Part shown: piece by piece, positions 19,611-33,254 of the stretch
How the letters are laid out: each line of letters begins with the position of its first letter
Position numbering within the stretch: position 1 is the first letter of the stretch
Assembly: GCF_001546855.1 (NCBI RefSeq)
Contig: NZ_KQ958144.1
Span: 1-64,000 of the forward strand
Source: Megasphaera sp. MJR8396C
Lineage (GTDB): Bacteria > Bacillota > Negativicutes > Veillonellales > Megasphaeraceae
Reading direction: 5' to 3'
DNA length: 64,000 nucleotides
Notes under the pieces: generated by a model
Seen by the model: only the letters and a program-made list of their open reading frames with translations
Databases searched by the model: none
Told to the model about the DNA's origin: nothing
Program-made: the position numbers and the translations under genes

Positions 19611-20546
19611 ATGGAAATGTTATCGGCCATAGCCCCGTTTTTTGTGGCCGGTTTGATGGGGACCATATTCGCCCGCTTTACGGGTATGAATATGAGCATG
19701 TGTGTCCTCCTCCTGTTTTTGTATATGGGAGCCAAACCGGTCGAAGCCATCTCGGCTATGTTGATGTTTAACGTCTTTACGTATTTTACCGTCTACTCCC
19801 AGCTCCACGTCATGCGGATCAAAAGCTTTGCCTTCTTCCCCGGCGTGCGGCTGGCTATCCCCATCTTGATTACCGTCGGGGTGGCGGCCCTGAATCCTTT
19901 TGTCGGTATCGCTTTCTTTATCCTCGTATTCCTCTTGGAAATCTTTGCTAAGATTTACCGGGAAATGAACCCCAAGTCCCGGCCTTCAAAATGGCAGATC
20001 GTTCAGATGGTCATTTCAGCCAGCGTCTTAGTGATCATCGGAGCCGTTGCCGTTCAGTTCATTCCGGAAAATTATTACTACATCGTCGGCGGCGTTACGA
20101 TCTTGCTGTACGCGGTCATCATGTGGCGCATGGGTGACCGGCGCAAAGGCACGGCCTGGTGGGATAAATGGCTGTACCTGTCGGCACTGCTTACCGGCCT
20201 CAGCGGCATCGACGGGACGGACTGGCTGACGGCCATGCGCCGCAATCCTGAATCGGTCTTGTCGAAATGCTTCCCCATCGTCATCAATGGGGCCATGCTG
20301 ATTGCCTTGGTCGTTTCGTACGGCGTGTACCGCTATTTTTCAATCGGTGCCTTGTTTGCTACCATCGGTACAGCTGTCGGCATTCGCCTTTTCGGCTTGT
20401 ATGAACATTCGGGCAAAGGCAGCTTCTCTTACCTGACCCTGGGCGTCGCCGTCTTGACGGCCTTAGTATTCATGATCGTCCAGCCTGTACCCCATGGATT
20501 CCCCATCGTGCCCATGGCCGATGAAACGGGATTCTTTAGCTTTTAA
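19611..20546 (+). CDS. TauE/SafE-like integral membrane protein
   Basis: I prefer ATG 19611, ten bases after CAGGAGA, over TTG 19605; 311 residues. There are eight or so hydrophobic spans, a short RKG/DRR loop region near residue 175, and no soluble domain. The pattern of an N-terminal GLMGTIFARFTGMNMSM hairpin and paired four-helix halves recalls the TauE/SafE (TSUP) sulfite/organosulfonate exporter superfamily, but the match is by eye and weak. The substrate is unknown. It follows pyrE closely and may be in the same transcript. Confidence 0.55.
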   Translation: MEMLSAIAPFFVAGLMGTIFARFTGMNMSMCVLLLFLYMGAKPVEAISAMLMFNVFTYFTVYSQLHVMRIKSFAFFPGVRLAIPILITVGVAALNPFVGIAFFILVFLLEIFAKIYREMNPKSRPSKWQIVQMVISASVLVIIGAVAVQFIPENYYYIVGGVTILLYAVIMWRMGDRRKGTAWWDKWLYLSALLTGLSGIDGTDWLTAMRRNPESVLSKCFPIVINGAMLIALVVSYGVYRYFSIGALFATIGTAVGIRLFGLYEHSGKGSFSYLTLGVAVLTALVFMIVQPVPHGFPIVPMADETGFFSF

Positions 20547-20620
20547 TTGACAAAGGACGGCTCTTTTTGACAGGCTCCCTTTAAGCAGACATGGGACATC
20601 CTAAAACTCATGCCATAAAC

Positions 20621-20674
20621 CGACCTCTTGGAGTTGGACTTGAAAAAGATCTAACTGTAAGAGGTCGATTTTTT
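20621..20674 (+). terminator. Long inverted repeat with T tract
   Basis: CGACCTCTT (20621-20629) pairs with AAGAGGTCG (20659-20667), with further partial pairing inside (GAGTTGGA against TCTAACT), followed by ATTTTTTATG. It probably terminates the pyrFE transcript. The remainder of the 273-base gap before mcrB contains nothing I can identify. Confidence 0.7.
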
Positions 20675-20819
20675 ATGTCAAAATATAGATGTGAATTCAA
20701 ATGGATAGGGATAGATGATTTGTAAGTGCGCAGGATAGGGAATCGTGTCCAGTGAGTATCGTGATGTTACGCTTGGACATAGATAGCTGTATGCATGCAG
20801 TTTAAAGGAGGTACAGTCC

Positions 20820-23243
20820 ATGTTCAATAAATCCAGGTTAAAGGAAATTCTGACTCAGTATAAAAAAGATTTTCTGCCGAATCATTGGAAAGAGGAAAAA
20901 TACAAATGGGAAGCCATCAAATGTTTTCAGGATAATTGGGATGTAGATGCAGCTGATTTTGCAGCTATGTTGTCAAAGTCACTGGCCGAGACCGATAATT
21001 TGCTTACGTCTATGAATAATTTCCCCAAGGGAATGATCCTCGGCTTTGCTAAGCATGAACCCGAGGAAGTCCGAGCCATGTATCTAGATCTCTTTGATGA
21101 AGATAAGGAGGTTTATGATCGTATCCATGTTTTTAAGACAAAGTCTGCTATTCTTCGCGATAAATATGGTAAGGAGGGCGACCAGCACTACCAGCATGAA
21201 AATGCCATAACCGTCTACCTATGGCTGCGATATCCGGAAAAATACTACATCTATAAGTTCGGAGAGGTGAAAGCCGTATCGGACGTATTGGAAAGTGGCT
21301 ATCGGTTTAAGAAAGGTTCCTATAGGGATAATCTTCGAAATTTTTATGAATTCTATGATGAAATCTGTGAAGAACTGAAGCAAGATACGGAGCTTGTGGA
21401 GCTCTTTCGAAGTCAGCTCACGGACACCTGCTATCCGGATCCGGAGCTGAAAACACTGACCTTCGATGTCGGATTCTATATCAGTCGGGACTATGCCAAA
21501 GGTCATCATTCCGGGGAGGATGGGTCCCCAAGCGAGGGATGGCAGCCAACCCCGTCGGACTATGATCCGGGATTGACGGAACAGGATTGGGGGACGCTTT
21601 TACAGGATAAGGACGTTTTTAACGAAAGTTGTCTCCAAATTATGAAGCGGCTCAAAGAGTGTGGCGGAGCCGCTAGTTGTACACAGCTGGCCGCTACATA
21701 CGGGGAATCAAAGAATTTCTATAACGCCAATTCATCGGCTTTGGCAAGGCGAGTCGCGGAAAAGACCGGTTGTCCCCTGCCGCCTGATCGTGATTCTAGA
21801 GATTCCAAATGGTGGCCCGTCTTATATGTGGGGAAATACGCATCCAAAGAAGATGGTGGCGCTTTTATATGGAAACTGCGTGATCCCCTTTCAAAGGCCC
21901 TTGATCAGGTTGATTTGAGTGATGTTGACCTTTTCGCAGCGTCTGCTGATGAAAAGGCTGAACCTTCCTACTGGTGGATGAACGCCAATCCAAAAATCTG
22001 GAGTTTTTCGAATCTGCAAGTTGGCGAAGTTGAGGCTTATACCCTATATAACGAAGACGGGCATAAGCGAAGAATTTTCCAGCACTTTATCGATGCCAAG
22101 GCCGGTGATTTCGTTATCGGTTATGAAGCAAACCCGGTAAAGCAGATCGTGGCGCTTGTCCAAGTTAAAGAAGGACAGGACGGGTCGAAGATATATTTTG
22201 AAAAGACGGAAGGATTGTCTTCTCCCATAGACTATCAGACGCTCAAAGAATGTCCGGAACTAAAGGATATGGAATTTTTCCGAAATCCGAACGGCAGCTT
22301 TTTCAAGTTGACTAAGGCTGAGTATGAATTCATCATGGATATGATTCGCGATGAAAATCCCTTGAAGATGGATGCGGCGATGCAACCCTATACAAAAGAT
22401 GATTTTCTGTCTGAAGTCTATCTGTCTGCGGAGGACTATGATCGTCTGACGGAAGTGCTGTTTAATAAGAAGAACGTCATCCTGCAGGGGGCGCCCGGCG
22501 TCGGCAAGACCTTCTGTGCTAACCGACTGGCCTATTCGCTGATGGGAGAAAAGAACGACCATCAGATTGAATTCATTCAGTTTCATCAGAGTTATTCCTA
22601 TGAGGATTTCATGATGGGGTATAAGCCGAATGAGTCGGGCGGTTTTACGTTGAAAACGGGGGTATTTTACCGGTTCTGTCAGAAGGCCGCCAATCAACGG
22701 GATAAGAAATTCTTCTTTATCATTGATGAAATCAACCGCGGTAACTTGAGTCAAATTTTTGGGGAACTGTTAATGCTAATTGAAAAAGACTACCGTGGTA
22801 AGACGATCACCCTTGCGTATAATGGCATACCCTTTTCTGTACCGGACAATCTCTATATCATCGGCATGATGAATACGGCTGACCGAAGCCTGGCCATGAT
22901 TGATTATGCCTTGCGGCGGCGGTTCAGCTTTTTTGAACTTGAACCGGGATTCGATTCAAAGGGGTTCAACGCCTATAAGGATAAGCTGGCGAATGAAACC
23001 TTTAATGAACTCATTTCTAAAGTCAGCGAACTAAATGAAGAACTTCGGCGAGATAAATCCCTGGGGAAGGGATTCTGTATCGGACACAGCTATTTCTGCG
23101 GTAGGACGAAAGATAACTGTACCGACAGATGGATGCAGGCCGTTGTCGATTATGATATTTTGCCCATGCTTTCGGAATACTGGTTTGACGATGACAGCAA
23201 GGTGCAGCGTTGGGATACGATCCTGCATGGAGTCTTTCAATGA
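20820..23243 (+). CDS. mcrB: McrB-like AAA+ GTPase with EVE domain
   Basis: An 807-residue protein. Residues 1-210 are an uncharacterised N-terminal region; about 225-370 resembles a wHTH-like unit ending in WPVLYVGKYA and FIWKLRDP; about 382-515 is an EVE domain (YWWMNANPKIWSF, NEDGHKRRIF, AGDFVIGYEANPVKQIVAL), a modified-base reader; 525-800 is the McrB AAA+ motor with Walker A GAPGVGKT (about 556-563), Walker B FFIIDEINRG (about 631-640) and the McrB signature MMNTADRS plus RRRFSF. With McrC it should form a modification-dependent (type IV) restriction complex that translocates and cuts DNA carrying modified cytosine or another base. Base composition is visibly more A/T-rich than the flanking core genes, consistent with acquisition by transfer. 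Confidence 0.9.
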   Translation: MFNKSRLKEILTQYKKDFLPNHWKEEKYKWEAIKCFQDNWDVDAADFAAMLSKSLAETDNLLTSMNNFPKGMILGFAKHEPEEVRAMYLDLFDEDKEVYDRIHVFKTKSAILRDKYGKEGDQHYQHENAITVYLWLRYPEKYYIYKFGEVKAVSDVLESGYRFKKGSYRDNLRNFYEFYDEICEELKQDTELVELFRSQLTDTCYPDPELKTLTFDVGFYISRDYAKGHHSGEDGSPSEGWQPTPSDYDPGLTEQDWGTLLQDKDVFNESCLQIMKRLKECGGAASCTQLAATYGESKNFYNANSSALARRVAEKTGCPLPPDRDSRDSKWWPVLYVGKYASKEDGGAFIWKLRDPLSKALDQVDLSDVDLFAASADEKAEPSYWWMNANPKIWSFSNLQVGEVEAYTLYNEDGHKRRIFQHFIDAKAGDFVIGYEANPVKQIVALVQVKEGQDGSKIYFEKTEGLSSPIDYQTLKECPELKDMEFFRNPNGSFFKLTKAEYEFIMDMIRDENPLKMDAAMQPYTKDDFLSEVYLSAEDYDRLTEVLFNKKNVILQGAPGVGKTFCANRLAYSLMGEKNDHQIEFIQFHQSYSYEDFMMGYKPNESGGFTLKTGVFYRFCQKAANQRDKKFFFIIDEINRGNLSQIFGELLMLIEKDYRGKTITLAYNGIPFSVPDNLYIIGMMNTADRSLAMIDYALRRRFSFFELEPGFDSKGFNAYKDKLANETFNELISKVSELNEELRRDKSLGKGFCIGHSYFCGRTKDNCTDRWMQAVVDYDILPMLSEYWFDDDSKVQRWDTILHGVFQ

Positions 23244-24310
23244 CAAAGGATAAGCGCATCTTTATAAAAAATATCTATTACATGCTGTCCTATGCCTTCG
23301 CCATACTCAGACAATCTACCTATGAAGAAATCGAGAAAGAGCCTTTTGAGAATATCAACAATCTGTTTGCGGCGATTCTTTCTAAAGGAATCGGTTTGCA
23401 GCTCAAGCAAGGCCTTTACCGTGAATATATTCATCGCGTAGAAAATCGATACGTCGTTCGCGGAAAAATCAATCTGCCGGGGACGCTGAAAAATCGGTTG
23501 CAGCACCGTATTGCGGTGACCTGTGACTATGGAGACCTTTCCGAGGACAACTTACTCAACCGGATTCTAAAATCGACGGTTTGCTTGCTGTTGAAGCAGG
23601 AAGATGTACAGGACAAGTATAAGGCAGAACTCAAGCGGGAAATGCTGTTTTTCTCGAATGTTGCCGAAATTGATTTAAAACAGGTCCGATTCTCGGACAT
23701 CTGCTTTCAGCGAAATAATCGCACGTATCAGATGCTGCTTGCCATTTCTCAACTGCTGATAGAAGGCTCGCTTCTGACAACCGAAGAAGGCAAGTTTCGT
23801 CTGATGGGCTTTTTGGATGAACAGCGAATGAGTCGCCTGTATGAGAAATTTATTCTCGAATATTATGTACAAGAATTTGGCCAGCGGCTAAAAGGATTCT
23901 CCGCACGGGCGTCGCAAATTCCCTGGCAGCTCGATGATGGTTTTGATGCCTTGCTTCCCGTCATGCAGACCGATATCACACTGACGTACGGTTGTCAGAC
24001 ACTCATCATCGATGCCAAATATTACCATCGGATACTGCAGACCCATTTTGACGTAGAGACCCTTCATTCCGGCAACTTGTATCAGATCTTCACGTATGTG
24101 AAGAACAAAGACGCCGAGGTTGCCGGAACAGGGCACCAGGTTTCTGGAATGCTGCTCTATGCGAAAACTGATAGCGACGTGGTGCCCAATCATGTCTATC
24201 ATATGAGCGGCAATCAAATTTCTGTAAAAACACTCGATTTGAATCAGCCCTTTTCGAAGATTGCCGAGCAGTTGGATGGCATTGTAAGGAATCATTTCGG
24301 AATATTGTAA
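23240..24310 (+). CDS. mcrC: McrC-like restriction nuclease subunit
   Basis: Start at ATG 23240 overlaps the mcrB stop (ATGA), giving 356 residues. The N-terminal part starts RIFIKNIYYMLSYAFAIL, typical of McrC/5-methylcytosine restriction proteins. The C-terminal half carries a PD-(D/E)xK nuclease core: Asp245 in QTDITLTYG and Asp258-x-Lys260 in LIIDAKYY, followed by a QIFTYVKN helix. McrC activates McrB GTP hydrolysis and supplies the nuclease. No methyltransferase or other defence gene adjoins the pair. Confidence 0.9.
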   Translation: MTKDKRIFIKNIYYMLSYAFAILRQSTYEEIEKEPFENINNLFAAILSKGIGLQLKQGLYREYIHRVENRYVVRGKINLPGTLKNRLQHRIAVTCDYGDLSEDNLLNRILKSTVCLLLKQEDVQDKYKAELKREMLFFSNVAEIDLKQVRFSDICFQRNNRTYQMLLAISQLLIEGSLLTTEEGKFRLMGFLDEQRMSRLYEKFILEYYVQEFGQRLKGFSARASQIPWQLDDGFDALLPVMQTDITLTYGCQTLIIDAKYYHRILQTHFDVETLHSGNLYQIFTYVKNKDAEVAGTGHQVSGMLLYAKTDSDVVPNHVYHMSGNQISVKTLDLNQPFSKIAEQLDGIVRNHFGIL

Positions 24311-24430
24311 ATTCCTTTGGATTTTATTGGACTGGGTCAGTCCGAAAGCAGGAGAACTTACTTCTTTGTCGAAATATATAAACATATGTCATTATCTATC
24401 GCTTATGTTTGATGGGAGGGGGAGTCCCTT

Positions 24431-24928
24431 ATGAAAAAGTGTATGATGGCGGCCCTGTTTATGGCGGCCTTGGCGGTTAGTCCTGCTTTTGCGTATAATG
24501 AAGGGCCAATCATGGGGCCCTATGTATCGGTGCCGGGATTGACGGCCATCCAGCAGTGTAAACTCATGGTTGCCGGCAAGGTCATGGATCCGGCTGACGG
24601 AGCGGTGCTGCAGAAAGGCGATGTGGTCATGATTCCACTGCGTAAAGTCGCTGAACAGTTAGGGTATACGGTAAATTGGGACCCGACGGACCAGAGCGTC
24701 CGCGTCGAAATGAACATTGCCTATATCATCATCAAACCCGGTGAAGACTGGTATGAACGCATCGGGACGATTAAGAAAATCAATTTGAACCGCATCTTCC
24801 AATATGGCACGGGCCCGGTCAATGTTAACGGCACGATGTACGTACCGGCTCAGCTTTTTGAAGCCTTGTACAATAACGTGTCCGTTTCCCCGCAGGAGGT
24901 AATGATTACGCCGGCGGACCAGGCTTAA
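24431..24928 (+). CDS. Secreted stalk-domain (copper amine oxidase N-like) protein
   Basis: A 165-residue protein with a clear signal peptide (MKKCMMAALFMAALAVSPAF, cleavage expected after AFA or so). The mature part has the pattern of the Cu_amine_oxidN1 stalk domain: VMIPLRKVAEQLGYTVNWDP then VRVEMN and a later MYVPAQLFEALY. Such domains are non-catalytic modules of exported proteins in Clostridia and Negativicutes. A small palindrome (TTAGGG/CCCTAA, 24942-24956) lies just after the stop and may terminate it. Function unknown. Confidence 0.8.
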   Translation: MKKCMMAALFMAALAVSPAFAYNEGPIMGPYVSVPGLTAIQQCKLMVAGKVMDPADGAVLQKGDVVMIPLRKVAEQLGYTVNWDPTDQSVRVEMNIAYIIIKPGEDWYERIGTIKKINLNRIFQYGTGPVNVNGTMYVPAQLFEALYNNVSVSPQEVMITPADQA

Positions 24929-24965
24929 AAATAATCCGGCTTTAGGGAAGACCCTAAAAAATTTC

Positions 24966-24994
24966 TTGACTTTATAGGCCATGGCCGATAAAAT
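24966..24994 (+). promoter_or_regulatory. Promoter of pyrB-pyrC-carA-carB
   Basis: TTGACT (24966-24971) and TAAAAT (24989-24994) with a 17-base spacer. Transcription would start near 25001, just ahead of the first PyrR-type loop. Confidence 0.75.
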
Positions 24995-25004
24995 AGATAG
25001 AGAA

Positions 25005-25142
25005 TATACGACAGTCCTGTGAGGCTGTGTGATTCTTATACTTCTAGCTTGTACCTTTAATATAGTCCGGAGAGGCTACAAAGGGACATATTTTGCCATG
25101 CTTAGAATATGACCTTTGCCTTTCGGCAGAGGTCTTTTTTTT
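25005..25142 (+). promoter_or_regulatory. PyrR-type attenuator with two binding loops
   Basis: Two sites match the PyrR RNA consensus ARUCCNGNGAGGYU exactly: AGTCCTGTGAGGCT at 25013-25026 and AGTCCGGAGAGGCT at 25064-25077. The second sits in a hairpin closed by CCTTT (25054-25058) and AAAGG (25080-25084). An intrinsic terminator follows (GACCTTTGCC at 25111-25120, TTTC loop, GGCAGAGGTC at 25125-25134, then T8). AAAGG can alternatively pair with the CCTTTG of the terminator arm, giving the expected antiterminator. So UMP-bound PyrR should favour termination. pyrR itself is not in the window. Confidence 0.9.
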
Positions 25143-25155
25143 CAAGGAGGATTCG

Positions 25156-26100
25156 ATGGTTAATATACAGGGCAAGAGCCTGTTGGGACTCCAAGGAGTG
25201 CCGAGGGAAGAAATTGAGTTGATCTTGAAGGTGGCCAAGAAAATGAAGGCTGTCGTCAAGAGCGACAACAAGAAACTGTCTTTGCTCAAAGGCAAGTCGG
25301 TGGTCAACATGTTTTGGGAACCGAGTACCCGTACCCGCGGTTCTTTTGAAATGGCTGCCAAGTATCTCGGTGCCGACGTCATCAATTTCACGCCCCGAGG
25401 AAGTTCCATTCAAAAAGGGGAAAGCTTCCGCGACACGCTCTTAACGGTGACGGCCATGGGTGTCGATGCCATCGTCATGCGTCAGAAACAGGAAGGTTCG
25501 CCGTACTTTGCCCAGCGCTGTGTCGACCCGATCATTATCAACGCCGGTGACGGAGCTCACGAACATCCGACGCAGGGCCTCCTCGACATGTTCACCATCC
25601 AGGAAGTGAAGGGCCGCATCGAAGGATTGAAGGTCGTCATCGTCGGCGATATCGACCACGGCCGCGTTGCCCGTTCCAATATTTACGGCCTCAAGACGAT
25701 GGGCGCCGACGTCCACCTCGTCGGCCCGCGGACGCTGCTCCAGCCGGAACTGGAAGCCATGGGCGTCACCGTCCACTATGACCTGAAGGAAGCTCTCAAG
25801 GATGCCGACGTCATCAACGTCCTGCGCATTCAGAAGGAACGGCAGGGCATCGGATTCTTCCCCAGCGCCGGCGAATATAACTCGCTGTTTGGAATCAAGA
25901 AAGACCGCCTCAAATGGGCTAAAGACGACGTCCTCGTCCTTCATCCGGGCCCGATGAACCGCGGCATCGAAATTGATTCCGACGTTTGCTACAGCGAACA
26001 TTCTTCGATTCAGGAACAGGTCATGAACGGCGTATCCGTCCGCATGGCCGTATTATATCTGACAATTATGGGAGGCGATGACGTTGACATTACTCGTTAA
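25156..26100 (+). CDS. pyrB: Aspartate carbamoyltransferase catalytic subunit
   Basis: Start at ATG 25156 after AAGGAGGATTCG; 314 residues. The carbamoyl-phosphate motif FWEPSTRTRGSFEMA lies near residue 54, GDGAHEHPTQGLLDM near 133, and HPGPMNRGIEI near 263. It makes N-carbamoyl-aspartate. No regulatory pyrI subunit follows, so this is likely an unregulated trimer as in Bacillus. The 3' end overlaps pyrC by 23 bases. Confidence 0.97.
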   Translation: MVNIQGKSLLGLQGVPREEIELILKVAKKMKAVVKSDNKKLSLLKGKSVVNMFWEPSTRTRGSFEMAAKYLGADVINFTPRGSSIQKGESFRDTLLTVTAMGVDAIVMRQKQEGSPYFAQRCVDPIIINAGDGAHEHPTQGLLDMFTIQEVKGRIEGLKVVIVGDIDHGRVARSNIYGLKTMGADVHLVGPRTLLQPELEAMGVTVHYDLKEALKDADVINVLRIQKERQGIGFFPSAGEYNSLFGIKKDRLKWAKDDVLVLHPGPMNRGIEIDSDVCYSEHSSIQEQVMNGVSVRMAVLYLTIMGGDDVDITR

Positions 26101-27372
26101 AGGCGGCAGAGTTATCAATCCGGCTATGCAGCAGGATGAAATTTGCGATATCCTCATTGAAAATGGAAAAATTAAAGAAGTCGGTGCCAATCTCACGGCA
26201 GACAAGGCAGAAGAAGTTTTTGACGCTTCCGGTCTCGTCGTAGCACCGGGCTTCATCGATATGCACGTCCATCTCCGTCAACCCGGCCAGTCGGGCAAGG
26301 AAACGATCGAAACGGGAACTCAGGCAGCGGCTGCCGGCGGCATTACCCGCGTAGCCACCATGCCTAACACCAAACCGGTCATCGATTCGGCCATTGTCGT
26401 CGACGGCTTGAAGTATAAGATCGAACACGAAGCGAAGGTTAAGGTAGAAATTATCGGCGCCATTTCTAAAGGCCAGCAGGGCCAGGAATTGTCGGCCATG
26501 GGCGCGATGGCCAAAGAAGGAGTCGTCGCTTTTTCCGATGACGGCCACTACGTCGAAAATTCCGACTTCATGCGTAAAGCCATGGAATATGCCAGCATGT
26601 TCCACAAGATCATCATCGACCACTGCGAAGATGACAACCTCATCGAAGGCGGGAATATGCACGAAGGCGTCGTATCGAATGAATTGGGCATGAAAGGCCG
26701 TCCGGCCGTTGCCGAAGACATCGCCGTTGCCCGCGACATCTTCTTGGCAGAAGCGACGGGAACACCGGTCCACATCGCCCACATCAGCACCAAGAACGCC
26801 GTCGACCTCGTCCGCCAGGCTAAAAAGCGCGGCGTCCAGGTTACGGCAGAAGTTACGCCGCAGCACCTCATCTTTACCGATGAAGCCCTGCGCACCTTTG
26901 AAACGCGCTACAAAATGAATCCGCCGATCCGCTCGGACATCCACCGCGATGCCTGCGTCGAAGGGCTTAAAGACGGCACCATCGATGCTGTCGTTACCGA
27001 CCATGCACCCCATGAATGGGAAGAAAAAGACCAGGAATTCAATTTGGCACCCAGCGGCTTCGTCGGCCTTGAAACGAGTGTCGGCGCTATGCTGACCCAT
27101 TTGTATCATACGGGCATCATCGACCTCATGAGCCTGGTCAATGTCATGTCGACGGCTCAGGCCAAGATCCTCAATCTGGATGCCGGCGTCATTGCACCGG
27201 GGAAAGATGCCGATTTAACGTTCCTTGATCTCGATAAAGAATGGACCGTCGATTCCTCGAAATTCTATTCCAAGGGAAAGTCGACTCCTTTTGATGAAAT
27301 GATCTTCAAAGGGAAGGCGGCAGCGACCATCGTCAATGGTAAATTTGTGATGAAAAACGGGGAGGTTTTATA

Positions 27373-27373
<1 letters not shown>
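26078..27373 (+). CDS. pyrC: Dihydroorotase, class I
   Basis: A 431-residue metal amidohydrolase. DMHVHLRQPGQSGKETI supplies the first metal histidines, HCEDDNLIEGG and HIAHISTKNAV later ligands, and TDHAPHEWEEK the catalytic aspartate. It cyclises carbamoyl-aspartate. Start may be ATG 26078 or TTG 26084; GGAGG ends only a few bases before the ATG, so the TTG has the better spacing. Either way it lies inside the pyrB end. Its stop shares a base with the carA start. Confidence 0.96.
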
Positions 27374-28434
<1,061 letters not shown>

Positions 28435-28435
28435 C

Positions 28436-31639
<3,204 letters not shown>

Positions 31640-31670
31640 GGTTACAGGCCTTGAATCGGTCTGCTAATAC

Positions 31671-31704
31671 AGAAGTCTCTCACAATCGTGGGAGGCTTCT
31701 TTTT
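31671..31704 (+). terminator. Terminator of the pyrB-carB operon
   Basis: AGAAGTCTCTCAC (31671-31683), loop AATC, GTGGGAGGCTTCT (31688-31700), then T tract. Confidence 0.85.
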
Positions 31705-31800
31705 ATGCCCGCAGTTTTGATATGGACCGGCAAGGTGGGATCGGGTTTTGTAAGGAGAAATTATGCTATAATAAACATAATTACAGAAAGGATGATGATC

Positions 31801-32277
31801 ATGAAATTAAAGCACAGCTTACTTGCGGTGACCTTTGGCGCCGCCTTGACCTTTGGCAGCATCTTTGGCGCCCAGGCCTTCTTCAACAGTCCCTTGGCAG
31901 CCAACAGTAATTACCGGCCCATCAACTTCGGCATGGGCTACGAAATGTACGTCGACCTCAGTTCCTTAGAAACCATTAAAGATAACGGCCAGGGCTGGAT
32001 CTTTAAGGTCAATGTCTTCCGCTCGCCGGAAGATTCGGGACGCATCGAAGGGACGTATACCCTGACCTATAAGATTTTCCGCGGACAGGCCTGGATATAC
32101 AATGACTCGACCAATACCTGGCTGGAAATCCCCATGCGGAAGAAAGAACTGAAGCATAAGGATATTGCCGACTTCGTCACGGTCAACCTCTGTTACCGCC
32201 AGAAGACGGGTCAGTATTTAAACGATGACTACGGCTATGTTCAGGGGATGGAACGCTATTACAAGGGGGAGTCGTAA
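31801..32277 (+). CDS. Secreted protein of unknown function
   Basis: ATG 31801 is about ten bases after AGAAAGG (nearer ATGs at 31792 and 31795 are too close), giving 158 residues. A signal peptide is evident (KLKHSLLAVTFGAALTFGSI, cleavage after AQA). The mature part is small and rich in Tyr and Trp (MYVDLSSLETIKDNGQGWIF, YKIFRGQAWIYNDS). I do not recognise the family. Similar-looking short exported proteins are frequent in Negativicutes. Spacing to the following ldcA start is a few bases. Confidence 0.65.
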   Translation: MKLKHSLLAVTFGAALTFGSIFGAQAFFNSPLAANSNYRPINFGMGYEMYVDLSSLETIKDNGQGWIFKVNVFRSPEDSGRIEGTYTLTYKIFRGQAWIYNDSTNTWLEIPMRKKELKHKDIADFVTVNLCYRQKTGQYLNDDYGYVQGMERYYKGES

Positions 32278-32292
32278 CGGATGCGGCCGTTC

Positions 32293-33200
32293 ATGTTCCG
32301 GCGCCGCTGAAAACCGGTGACTACATCGGCATCGCGGCACCGGCAACGCATGACGAGGGGCAGGATATTTCAAAGGCGGTGGCACGTCTGAAGCAGGCCG
32401 GTTACCGGGTAAAAGTCATGCCGACGACGTCCGGGTCCTACGGCTTCTTTTCCGGAACCGATGAGGCGCGGGCCAATGATGTGAACGCCTTATTCCATGA
32501 CGATGACGTAAAGGCCATGGTCTGCCTTAATGGCGGTTACGGCTCGGCACGCATCCTCGATAAACTCGATTATGACTATATCGCAGCCCATCCCAAATGG
32601 GTCGTCGGCTTTAGCGATATTACGGCCCTTCAGGTGGCCTTGTGGGAAAAGAGCCATCTGGTTACGGCCAACGGCCCGTTGATGGTTACTTTAGGGGATG
32701 CGAATGATTATACAGCCAATCAATTTTTTAACGGTCTGACCCGGTCTGACTGGCACGGTAACTTGGCCTTGCCGGCTGGACGCAAATTGAAAACGATCGT
32801 TTCCGGGACGGCAAAAGGCCCCATCGTAGGTGGTAACTTGACCCTCATTGCCTCTCTCGTCGGTACACCCTATGCTCTCGACGGCACAGGGTGTATTTTG
32901 GTGCTCGAAGATACGGGAGAAAGCTCGTACCGTATCGACCGCATGATGAATCAGCTCTGGCAGAGCGGCCTCTTATCGCGGGTTTCTGCCATTGTTTATG
33001 GCGATTTTACGGCTTCTTCTCACGACGAAGGTGACTTTACGACGGATGAGGTATTGGATTATTATGCTCACTTGGCTCAGGTACCGGCCATCAAGGGCCT
33101 TCCCGTTGGCCATACGTCTAATAAGGCCTTTATTCCGTACGGTATCACGGTTTATCTTAATGCTAGTGGGCCGGAAGCGTCCTTGTCTTTTCAGGAATGA
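32293..33200 (+). CDS. ldcA: LD-carboxypeptidase, start out of frame (apparent 1-base frameshift)
   Basis: The body is a complete S66 LD-carboxypeptidase: nucleophile Ser in VGFSDIT, Glu in VLEDTGESSYRID, His in GLPVGHTSNKAFIPYG; it removes the terminal D-Ala of the peptidoglycan tetrapeptide. The homologous N-terminus (PAPLKTGDYIGIAAPAT) is in frame only from 32298 and has no ATG, GTG or TTG before GTG 32379, which would cut off that strand. ATGs at 32281 and 32293 with a good AAGGGGGAG site are one frame off and reach TGA at 32308. Adding one base at about 32296-32300 restores MFPAPLKTGD. It is either a recent frameshift, a sequencing error or an unusual start. Confidence 0.8.
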
Positions 33201-33254
33201 TAAGTTTTGACGAAAAGGTATAATGATAATTATGTAAAAACAATGCATATTTTA

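Noticed and set aside
24310-24430. Additional defence gene or attachment site after mcrC
   Set aside because: The 120-base gap contains no open frame, and I found no direct repeat pairing it with the region before mcrB.
26090-27109. 339-codon minus-strand frame opposite pyrC, and similar long antisense frames opposite carA, gapA, gpmI and pgk
   Set aside because: All lie within well-identified genes and follow from codon bias; none has support of its own.
32281-32310. Tiny frame from ATG 32281 to TGA 32308
   Set aside because: It has a good ribosome site but only nine codons; it fits better as the displaced start of ldcA than as a leader peptide.
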